NCBI GenBank assembly: GCA_937982665.1
Contig: CALJLD010000302.1
Span: 1-25,738 of the forward strand
DNA: 25,738 bases
Origin: an uncultured Planctomycetales bacterium
Lineage (GTDB): Bacteria > Planctomycetota > Planctomycetia > Pirellulales > S012-138
Direction: 5' to 3'
Shown here: piece after piece, positions 6,922 through 13,751 of the stretch
How the letters are laid out: each line of letters opens with the position of its first letter
How positions within the stretch are numbered: the first letter of the stretch is position 1
Notes under the pieces: model-generated
Database searches by the model: none
Seen by the model: only the letters and a program-made list of their open reading frames with translations
What the model was told of the DNA's origin: nothing
Position numbers and translations under genes: made by a program

Positions 6922-8640
6922 ATGGCCTACCTGGAAGTTGCCACCGGAAGAAACGTCGGACAGCGGATCGCGCTGGACGGAGATTCCTTCGTGCTTGGTC
7001 GACATCCGAATTGTGACATTGTTCTGGATGAGGGAGCCGTCAGCCGCCAACACGCCAAGATCACGCGCAGCAACGGCAAGTTCCTCGTTGAGGATATGGG
7101 CAGCCGCAACGGCACCTTCGTGAATGAAGAAGAGATTGAAGCCCCACGCGCGCTGGTGCCATTTGACGAGATCAAGATCTGTGACCTGGTCTTTACTTAC
7201 AAAGAGACGATTCCCAATCAGTCAGATATCTTGACGAAAGACGGCGCGACCATCGCCATGATGGTTGATGAGAACACCAGCGGGAATTCGACAATCATGT
7301 CGAAGCTGGATCTGTCTTCCGTCGGTGGTTCGCTGCGAGTTTCGGTCAATCCGGAAATCAAACTGCAGGCGCTGATTGAGATCACGCAAGACCTGGCGAA
7401 CCTGCTGACTCTGGACGAGATGCTGCCTAAGATTCTGGACAGCTTGTTCAAGATCTTTGTGCAAGCAGACCGCGGCTTTATTGTCTTGCGTGACACGCCT
7501 GATGGCCCGTTGATTCCCAAAGCGGTACGCAACCGCCGCGACAAAGATTCGGATGCCATCCGCATCAGCCGAACGGTTGTTCGTCGCGTGATGGAAGAAA
7601 AGCAGGCGATCCTCTCCGCAGATGCCGAGGCGGACTCTAAGTTCTCAATGAGTGAGAGCATTGCGGACTTCCACATTCGCTCGTTGATGTGTGTGCCGAT
7701 CATCGCTAGCGATGGCAAGGCGCTGGGTGTGATCCAGATCGACACATTCGAGCGCAGCCGATTTCAAGAAGAAGACCTGGAGGTTCTCGCCTCGGTCGCT
7801 TCGCAGGCAGGTTTCGCCATTGAGAACGCGCGGATGCATGACAGCTTGGTCCGTCAGGCAGAGTTTGAGCGCGACCTGGCCATGGCCCGACAAGTGCAGC
7901 AGGGCTTGTTGCCGCATTCCGCTCCGCGGATTGATCATTACTCGTTCTTCCACTTCTACGAACCCGCGCGCGATGTGGGCGGCGATCTTTACGACTATGT
8001 GGTTTTGCCTGATGCGCGCGTGGCCGTCCTGCTGGGCGATGTCTCCGGCAAGGGAATCTCCGCCGCGATCTTGATGGCCAAGATAATGTCTGAAGCGAGG
8101 TTTCATCTTGCCAGTGGGCTTTCCGCTGGCGAAGCGATGACTTTGTTGAGCAACAGTTTTGCGGAACGCGGCTGGGATGATCGGTTTGTCACCATGGTGC
8201 TAGCCGTGGTTGATACGCAAAAGCACACGGTGACGCTCGTCAACGCGGGACATATGCCGCCGTTGCTGCGAGACCGCAAAGGCAAAGTGGAGGAAGTTGG
8301 CGAGGAATCCGCCAGCATTCCCCTGGGCGTTTTGCGGAATCACGAATACGACGAATTCACGCTCACGCTTCAGCCAGGCTCCAGCTTGACGGCATTCACA
8401 GACGGATTCTCCGAGGCCATGAATGCTGAGAAGCAGCTGTACGGGATTGAGCGACTGCAGCAAAAGCTCAAGCAAACCGCGTCCAGCGTTAGCGAGCTGG
8501 GCGAGAACATTCTGCAAGATGTCAAAGAGTTTGTGGGCCAAACGCCACAGTCTGATGACATGTGCCTGATCTGCTTTGGGCAAGACGCGGAAGTTGTGCT
8601 GCGAGATACCGATCCGCCGGCCGATGACGTCGTTACGTAA
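6922..8640 (+). CDS. FHA-GAF-SpoIIE (PP2C-type) serine phosphatase
   Basis: A 572-residue cytoplasmic signalling protein with three modules. An FHA domain at about 15-92 carries GRHP (26-29), SRQH (41-44) and SRNGT (61-65), the residues that bind phosphothreonine peptides. A GAF domain spans roughly 150-310. A SpoIIE/RsbU-type PP2C phosphatase fills about 325-565: FERDLAMARQVQQGLLP leads in, and the metal-binding aspartates are visible as Asp355 (VGGDLYDY), Asp373 (LGDVSGKG) and Asp545/546 (QSDDMCLI). Family members dephosphorylate anti-sigma antagonists or similar Ser/Thr-phosphorylated partners; the FHA domain implies recruitment by a Ser/Thr kinase target, and GAF a small ligand or dimer contact. 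No kinase, RsbV-like or RsbW-like gene is in the window. A second phosphatase follows after a 246-base spacer. Confidence 0.92.
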   Translation: MAYLEVATGRNVGQRIALDGDSFVLGRHPNCDIVLDEGAVSRQHAKITRSNGKFLVEDMGSRNGTFVNEEEIEAPRALVPFDEIKICDLVFTYKETIPNQSDILTKDGATIAMMVDENTSGNSTIMSKLDLSSVGGSLRVSVNPEIKLQALIEITQDLANLLTLDEMLPKILDSLFKIFVQADRGFIVLRDTPDGPLIPKAVRNRRDKDSDAIRISRTVVRRVMEEKQAILSADAEADSKFSMSESIADFHIRSLMCVPIIASDGKALGVIQIDTFERSRFQEEDLEVLASVASQAGFAIENARMHDSLVRQAEFERDLAMARQVQQGLLPHSAPRIDHYSFFHFYEPARDVGGDLYDYVVLPDARVAVLLGDVSGKGISAAILMAKIMSEARFHLASGLSAGEAMTLLSNSFAERGWDDRFVTMVLAVVDTQKHTVTLVNAGHMPPLLRDRKGKVEEVGEESASIPLGVLRNHEYDEFTLTLQPGSSLTAFTDGFSEAMNAEKQLYGIERLQQKLKQTASSVSELGENILQDVKEFVGQTPQSDDMCLICFGQDAEVVLRDTDPPADDVVT

Positions 8641-8886
8641 AAGCATTGGCGTTGCCAGCGAAGGTGTATCTCCCGCGAAGTTTGCCAACTGCGCAGCAGC
8701 GGCGCGGTTCAGACGTGCCAAATCTAAGAATTGCGAAGTGCATGCGATTAGCGCGGCGCACTTTGGCGGTTAACATAGATCGCATCGCAAACGCTGCATG
8801 CGTGTGAGCGTGACTAGTTTTTCGCGCCGGCAAAACGACTCGCTGAGCACATGAATTCTTGGCTCAGGCACGGCTACGGGGGAATA

Positions 8887-10179
8887 ATGAGCGCCGATAA
8901 TTCTCCTTCGGCATTAAGCAACCAAGAGTTGCATGGGCGGCTTGAAGGTCTGACTCGATTGTTGGACGTCACACGCACCATGGCAGCCGAGGTTGATGCT
9001 ACGGCCATGCTGGAGTCCATCACGCACAATGCTTGCCGCGCTATGGACTGCGAGCGGGCGAGTTTGTTTCAGTATGACCCTGAGACGGAAGAGCTATACA
9101 CTCGCGTCGCCACTGAGTTAGAGATTCGCGAGATTCGGCATCGTGTTGAGCTTGGCGTGACCGGCGCGGTTGCCCGCTGCAGGGAGATCGCCAACATTCC
9201 TGACCCCACGCTTGATTTGCGATGGCAGTCAGGTTTCGATCAGAAGACCGGCTTTCACACGCGGAATATTCTGGCAGCGCCTTTAATCTCTCAGCACGAT
9301 CATTCCCTGTTGGGTGTGTTGCAGTGCCTGAACAAGCGCGGCCGGGCTTTCGATAAGTTTGACGAAGAGTTGATCGAAGCGTTCAGTCAACATGCCACGG
9401 CGGCTTTGGATCGCATTCGCATTGTGGAAGCTGCCCAACGTCGGCAAGAGGTTGAGTTCTCTTTGAATACGGCCAAGGAGATCCAGCAGGGGTTTATGCC
9501 GCAGGATTTGCCCCAGCCGCCTGGCTATGAGTTGGGGCTTTGGTGGCATCCTAATGAAGCCGTGGGCGGGGACTATTGCGACTTGATCCTCCGCGATAAA
9601 GAACTCTACCTGGTGATTGCCGATGTCAGCGGCCATGGGCTTGGGCCGGCGTTGTTGATGGCTTCGGTTCGCGCCGCGTTGCGAGCGTTGATTATCGAAC
9701 ACCCCACGCCGGATGACTTGCTCACTCGACTGAATGTGGCAGCCTCGGATGATTTGCCAGAAGGCAAGTTTGTCACCATTGTGGTCGCGCGGTTAAACCT
9801 TGACTCGCACACTTTGGAATTCGCGAATGCCGGCCACGCTCCTGCGCTGCACTACGCGGCTGCGGAAGATGCGTTCGATGCGTTAGAGGCCACCGGCGTT
9901 CCGTTGGGTGTGTTGCCATCGGAAGAGTATCCGCTGGGCCGAACGCGGTCTCTGGCAGTTGATGACGTCTTGCTCCTTTGCACAGATGGCATTGTGGAAG
10001 TCATGGATGCCGAAGACCGCACCTTTGGGCTGGAGCGCCTGGAGGGAATCGTTCGCGCGAACAAGCACAACGGAATGCAAGCGATTGTGAACGCCGTGGC
10101 GGAAGCCGTCTCGGATCACTTCCACGGCGCGTTCCCAAGCGATGACCTGACGATCATTGCGGCCAAGCGGGTGAGCTGA
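8887..10179 (+). CDS. GAF-SpoIIE (PP2C-type) serine phosphatase
   Basis: A 430-residue RsbU-like phosphatase. A short N-terminus is followed by a GAF domain at about 20-185 and a PP2C/SpoIIE domain at about 195-428. The linker (about 187-207) has the same lead-in pattern as the upstream protein, here TAKEIQQGFMPQ. Metal ligands are Asp229 (VGGDYCDL), Asp246 (ADVSGHG) and Asp419/420 (PSDDLTII), so it should be active. Unlike its neighbour it has no FHA domain. The frame opens at ATG 8851, but ATG 8887 has a purine-rich GGGGGA 3 bases upstream and is preferred. The role is inferred: dephosphorylation of a partner-switching regulator controlled by a GAF-sensed signal. It ends 13 bases from the convergent lipoprotein gene. 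Confidence 0.9.
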   Translation: MSADNSPSALSNQELHGRLEGLTRLLDVTRTMAAEVDATAMLESITHNACRAMDCERASLFQYDPETEELYTRVATELEIREIRHRVELGVTGAVARCREIANIPDPTLDLRWQSGFDQKTGFHTRNILAAPLISQHDHSLLGVLQCLNKRGRAFDKFDEELIEAFSQHATAALDRIRIVEAAQRRQEVEFSLNTAKEIQQGFMPQDLPQPPGYELGLWWHPNEAVGGDYCDLILRDKELYLVIADVSGHGLGPALLMASVRAALRALIIEHPTPDDLLTRLNVAASDDLPEGKFVTIVVARLNLDSHTLEFANAGHAPALHYAAAEDAFDALEATGVPLGVLPSEEYPLGRTRSLAVDDVLLLCTDGIVEVMDAEDRTFGLERLEGIVRANKHNGMQAIVNAVAEAVSDHFHGAFPSDDLTIIAAKRVS

Positions 10180-10192
10180 CGCGCGTACGCGG

Positions 10193-11815
10193 TCACCGAA
10201 CCCCGTTGGGAACTTCAAAGTCCACCGTGATCGTGTCGTGCCAGCCCGATTGCGTATCTTCAATCGTCAGCAGCAAGTGATAACGTCCGGGGTAGATGCG
10301 TTCCGGCAACGTGACAAAGTAGTTGAGAAAGAAATCGCGGCGTTCGTTTTCGCAGATGTCCACAATCGGATCGAGGACTTCTTCCGTAACGCGGTGTTGA
10401 GCGTCATCCTGAATGACGTAGCTGCCGCGCAACTCCGTGCGGAAGCCTTCCGGCTCCGGCGTGCTGCGAAAGTTTTCAATCTCGGCGTACAGCAGCACGG
10501 TTTCGCCGGGCTGAAAGACATTCTCACTGAAGCGCGTGATGACGCCGTAGCTTTTTACTTCGCGGCAGAACTCGGCTCGTTTGACGCGGACGTTGGCCAG
10601 TTCGCCCAACCGCTTTTGAGCTTTGGCGAAACGATTCAGTGCGGCCGCGGCCCTTCGTGAAGCCGTGGGGAATTCTTCATGGTCCAAGAACTCCGCCAGG
10701 CCGTACATCTCTTCAATCCAGAAGTCCTGGCTGACTGCAGGGATTCCTTGAATGGGCCGCAAGGCATCTTCCTTGCGCCCGGACATTAAGTACAGCATCC
10801 GCAGAAATGCGTGCTTCTTGATTTGTTCATCGCTGCGCGGCACTTCCGTTGTTTGTCGCTCCAGTCGCCAGATAGTTTCGTCCAATGCGTCTTGCCAATT
10901 CGCGGTGTCATTCGTGTCGCGGTCGGTAATGTCGCGGTCGGCAAGGTCGCCGTAGCCTGCCTGCCGGTCGCGAACACGCGGCCTGTCGCGGTCGATGCGA
11001 TCCGTCAGATAGTTGGTGTGAACGGACCGCCCTTCGCGCGGGTCATAGGGCTCGTCGTATCGTGGATTGCGCTGGTCGCGCGGCGGGTATCGACGGTCGC
11101 TCTCATCTCGCGATGCAAGGCTCTGACTTGTATTCGCTTGCAGCCGCTCGATCAGTTCATCGTTATACGGGAATGGGGCCGGCTCGCGCTGCGGGGGATA
11201 TCCCAGCGCTCGGTCGGCAATCCGCTGGGGAGGTTGATTCGCATAGGGACCGCCGTCGCTGATCGTGGCGCTGGGATATCCAAAGCCAGTGGCGGGATCT
11301 TGCATGCGTGGACTGAAGCCCGGCGGTGCTGTTGGATGCGATGGTGTTGGTTGCGATAGTGCCGGTTGAGATGCTGGTGGTTGCATGGGGCCGGTTGCAG
11401 GCTTTCCGCCTGCGGCAGCCACCATGGTGAGGATGTGCTGCTTGAGCAAGGGATTGTCGATCTCCGCAAGCGAAGCTTCAAATTCCAGCCGCTCCTGTCG
11501 ATTGATTCTGCCAGCGCCCTCGAGTTGGTCCAGCGAATAGGAGATATCGTTGGTGCCGGGGGCGGGCGCAATCGCCGCATTTGGCGCGGCAAGGTTTGGC
11601 ATCGCTCCGCCAGAAGCTGCTCCGCCTGGTAGTGTGGCGCCATTGGCCGTTGCTTGATCAGCTGCGCCTGTCGAACCCGCGGCTTGCGAATTACCACTAA
11701 CACCGGCCGCGTTTTCGTTCGAGTGCTCGGCGCGCATCAGCGATGACCATGGGGTGTTGGTACAACCCATGAAACCGCTCAAGCAGACAATAGCCAACAC
11801 AAGCGCAGCGCGCAT
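10193..11815 (-). CDS. Large lipoprotein of unknown function
   Basis: I do not recognise this 540-residue protein. It starts MRAALVLAIVCLSGFMGC, a likely lipoprotein signal with Cys18 as the lipidated residue. Residues about 20-130 are Ala/Gly/Asn/Pro-rich and end in a short coil-like part containing the segment NRQERLEFEASLAEIDN. Residues 130-310 are Pro/Gln/Arg/Asp-rich, with an Asp-Arg repeat stretch such as RDITDRDTND. From about 315 the sequence looks folded: a helical region (IKKHAFLRMLYLMSGRKEDA, then AAAALNRFAKAQKRLGELAN), then a beta-rich end with PGETVLLYAEIENF and YPGRYHLLLTIEDTQSG that reads like an Ig-like sandwich. The overall plan is an outer-envelope protein with a flexible linker and a binding-type C-terminal module. 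The frame extends to 11887, but the signal peptide places the start at ATG 11815. Confidence 0.72.
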   Translation of the reverse strand: MRAALVLAIVCLSGFMGCTNTPWSSLMRAEHSNENAAGVSGNSQAAGSTGAADQATANGATLPGGAASGGAMPNLAAPNAAIAPAPGTNDISYSLDQLEGAGRINRQERLEFEASLAEIDNPLLKQHILTMVAAAGGKPATGPMQPPASQPALSQPTPSHPTAPPGFSPRMQDPATGFGYPSATISDGGPYANQPPQRIADRALGYPPQREPAPFPYNDELIERLQANTSQSLASRDESDRRYPPRDQRNPRYDEPYDPREGRSVHTNYLTDRIDRDRPRVRDRQAGYGDLADRDITDRDTNDTANWQDALDETIWRLERQTTEVPRSDEQIKKHAFLRMLYLMSGRKEDALRPIQGIPAVSQDFWIEEMYGLAEFLDHEEFPTASRRAAAALNRFAKAQKRLGELANVRVKRAEFCREVKSYGVITRFSENVFQPGETVLLYAEIENFRSTPEPEGFRTELRGSYVIQDDAQHRVTEEVLDPIVDICENERRDFFLNYFVTLPERIYPGRYHLLLTIEDTQSGWHDTITVDFEVPNGVR

Positions 11816-12019
11816 GTCCAAGGACTCACAAAACAACCTGGGGGAAAAGTGGCGGCGGAGAATAGGAAACCCTTCCGTCGCAGGCAAGGGGATTTCACGC
11901 TCGCTGGGGTGAAAAGCAGTTCAAACTGCAACCGCTGGCAAACTTTGCCGCAGGCGGTGATGCCAGCATTGCGCCGCTAGCGGTTTCTCGCGGGCGGCCA
12001 ATCACTCTGCTCCTTTTGA

Positions 12020-12048
12020 TTGCATTCCGCGCGCGCGGTGGGCACAAT
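12020..12048 (+). promoter_or_regulatory. Possible sigma70-like promoter for the esterase gene
   Basis: TTGCAT at 12020-12025 and CACAAT at 12043-12048 are separated by 17 bases, matching 3/6 and 4/6 of the consensus. The predicted start lies near 12055, giving a leader of about 45 bases before ATG 12102. The spacer is an unusual GC-rich alternating tract. This is a weak prediction from spacing and sequence only. Confidence 0.3.
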
Positions 12049-12090
12049 CGAGGGCACTTCACCCGCCCTGCCCTTCCCGCCTGAAAATAT

Positions 12091-12095
12091 AAGGA
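12091..12095 (+). promoter_or_regulatory. Shine-Dalgarno site setting the esterase start
   Basis: AAGGA ends 6 bases before ATG 12102, an ideal distance, and favours this ATG over the in-frame TTG at 12096, which would overlap the site. Strong sites like this are uncommon in the window. Confidence 0.6.
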
Positions 12096-12101
12096 TTGCG
12101 C

Positions 12102-13154
12102 ATGTTTCGATCTGGTGTCACCGCACTGTTTCTTTGCCTTTTCGCTCTGCCCTGCGGTTTGTTCGCGCAAGAGAAGGTCAAGGTCTTCATCATCGCCGGG
12201 CAATCAAACGCTGAAGGCAAAGCCCCCAACGCGCTTTACGATCATCAGGCGACGGACGAAAAGACCAAAGACCTGTTCACCCACCTGCGGAAAGATGGCG
12301 AGTGGATTGTCCGCGACGACGTTTTTATCAAGTTTCTCAATCGCCACGGCGGATTGACCCTGGGCTACGGCTCGCGCGATCGCACAGGCTTGGAATTGGA
12401 GTTTGGCACCGTGCTGGGCGAGCACTTTGATGAGCCGGTTGTGCTGATCAAGACCGCTTGGGGCGGGCATTCGCTGTTCAAGAATTTCCGTCCGCCGTCC
12501 GCGGGAATGCCATCAGAAGAAGATCTGCAGAAAGAGTTGGAGCAAGCTCAAAACCGCGTGAAGCGAAACAATGAGCAACGCAACCAGAATAATCCGCTGC
12601 CAACGATGGAAGACATCGTCAGCGTGTATGGTTTGTCGTATCGCAACATGTTGAAGGAAGTGCATGAAGTGCTGCAAAACCACGGCACGCTCTTCCCGGA
12701 ATTAGCCGACAAGGAGTTGGATATTGCCGGGCTGGTCTGGTTTCAGGGTTGGAATGATCAGTACGGATCCGAAGGCGAGTACGAATCGAACATGAAGCAC
12801 TTCATCAACGATGTGCGAAACGATCTGCACAAGCCGGAATTGCCGATCGTGATTGGCGTGATGGGCCAAAACGGTTCTAAGCCGGCCAAGGGAGCCATGC
12901 TTGTGGTACAGACAGCGCAGTTGGCCATGAATGACGTGCCGGAATATCAAGGCAATGTCAAATCCATTCGTACGGACGTGCTGGCGGACAAAGCGGCTGA
13001 AGAACTCTTCCCTGGCTGGCAAGACCATTTCGAAGAGTGGCAAAAAGTCGGCGGCGACCGGCCTTACCACTACCTTGGGAGCGCCATCTGGTTCAACCGC
13101 ATCGGCCATGAAATGGCGGAGACGATGCTGGAGTTGATGGGCGAAGGCGAGTGA
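12102..13154 (+). CDS. Secreted SGNH-type carbohydrate esterase (sialate O-acetylesterase-like)
   Basis: A 350-residue protein with a signal peptide (MFRSGVTALFLCLFALPCGLFA, cleavage expected before Gln23). The GQSN motif at 33-36 holds the nucleophile Ser35, as in the sialate O-acetylesterase/acetylxylan esterase (CE6-like) group. KTAWGGHSL (near 123-131) and WFQGWNDQ (near 213-220) fit the glycine and asparagine blocks of SGNH hydrolases. The likely catalytic His336 lies in NRIGHEMAE; the residue three before it is Arg333, where many SGNH enzymes have Asp, so the acid may be elsewhere or missing. Residues about 140-165 are a charged, helix-prone insertion rich in Gln, Asn and Glu. It probably removes acetyl groups from polysaccharides outside the cytoplasm. 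It appears monocistronic. Confidence 0.82.
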   Translation: MFRSGVTALFLCLFALPCGLFAQEKVKVFIIAGQSNAEGKAPNALYDHQATDEKTKDLFTHLRKDGEWIVRDDVFIKFLNRHGGLTLGYGSRDRTGLELEFGTVLGEHFDEPVVLIKTAWGGHSLFKNFRPPSAGMPSEEDLQKELEQAQNRVKRNNEQRNQNNPLPTMEDIVSVYGLSYRNMLKEVHEVLQNHGTLFPELADKELDIAGLVWFQGWNDQYGSEGEYESNMKHFINDVRNDLHKPELPIVIGVMGQNGSKPAKGAMLVVQTAQLAMNDVPEYQGNVKSIRTDVLADKAAEELFPGWQDHFEEWQKVGGDRPYHYLGSAIWFNRIGHEMAETMLELMGEGE

Positions 13155-13166
13155 AGCTGACTCGCC
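13146..13166 (+). other. Hairpin overlapping the esterase stop codon
   Basis: GGCGAGT at 13146-13152 pairs perfectly with ACTCGCC at 13160-13166 across a 7-base loop; the stop codon begins in the left arm. No T-run follows, so it is not a standard intrinsic terminator, but it may slow decay or help end the transcript. Confidence 0.35.
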
Positions 13167-13172
13167 CACTTA

Positions 13173-13206
13173 TTCATGTCACCCGCTTGTTCATGTCACC
13201 CGCTTG
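13173..13206. repeat. 17-bp tandem duplication
   Basis: TTCATGTCACCCGCTTG occurs twice back to back at 13173-13189 and 13190-13206, and a partial third copy (TTCAT) follows. It lies directly after the esterase gene and is not part of any credible gene. It looks like a recent slippage duplication. Confidence 0.75.
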
Positions 13207-13420
13207 TTCATTCGAGCCGATGCGCCTCCTTCACCCCTGGGTTCTTCCGTAAACGGAGAGGGATGTGGTGGTGCGCCGTGGTGCTGGCTGCATGCGGCGA
13301 AATGGCGCAGGTGTTCGTGATTGGCGGTGTTGCGAGGTTACCTGTTTCGCCCGGTTTTTCTCAACTTCGCGCCAGCGTTTGCGGCAGGGCATTTTCTTTT
13401 CGCTTTGTTGGTGATTGCCC

Positions 13421-13449
13421 TTGACCGGTGTTGGCGAGGCCAGTATTTA
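13421..13449 (+). promoter_or_regulatory. Possible sigma70-like promoter for the secretin gene
   Basis: TTGACC (13421-13426, 5/6 match) and TATTTA (13444-13449, 3/6 match) are spaced by 17 bases. The start of transcription would be near 13456. The -10 match is only moderate, so confidence is limited. Confidence 0.3.
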
Positions 13450-13738
13450 CCGCCTCTCTTCTACCCTTCAATTCAACCGTGGACCAAGGACCGCGCAGGC
13501 GGTCCCCTTCAACGTGCGCTTGCGCGCCCTAGCGCGGAGCACGTTGGCGGGGAGAATCTGTCGGTACGTACGCCACGGAAGATACGCCGCGGCAGAAGTA
13601 AATTCGGTATTGGCATGCCAAGGACGGGGGAGTTCGAAACCAAGGATAGTTCGTAATGCGATCAACTGATGTTGAACGGGCAAAGGAGTGCGGGCGAACG
13701 CACGGTCGCGTTCGTCGGCGGAAACGTGATGGAACCGG

Positions 13739-13745
13739 AAAGGAG
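13739..13745 (+). promoter_or_regulatory. Shine-Dalgarno site pointing to a TTG start for the secretin
   Basis: AAAGGAG ends 6 bases before TTG 13752. This is the strongest ribosome site seen in the window and it precedes a codon that begins a textbook signal peptide. The competing ATG at 13656 has only AAGGA at a 9-base distance. Confidence 0.55.
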
Positions 13746-13751
13746 ACCGCT

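Larger units (their letters stand above)
13155..13655. other. Spacer before the secretin gene, no credible gene
   Basis: About 500 bases (600 if the TTG start of the secretin is right) hold no protein I believe: the open frames are short, Arg/Cys/Pro-rich and without domains. Contents are the hairpin and 17-bp duplication at the left end and a possible promoter at 13421-13449. A leader of about 200-300 bases before the secretin start would follow from that promoter. Confidence 0.55.

Noticed and set aside
10180..10192. CGCGTACGCG palindrome between convergent genes as a terminator
   Set aside because: No loop and no T-run; a short GC palindrome is likely by chance here.
13321..13656. 111-codon plus frame leading into the secretin start
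   Set aside because: No domain, an Arg/Pro-rich tail and a weak start; it spans the spacer that holds the likely promoter.
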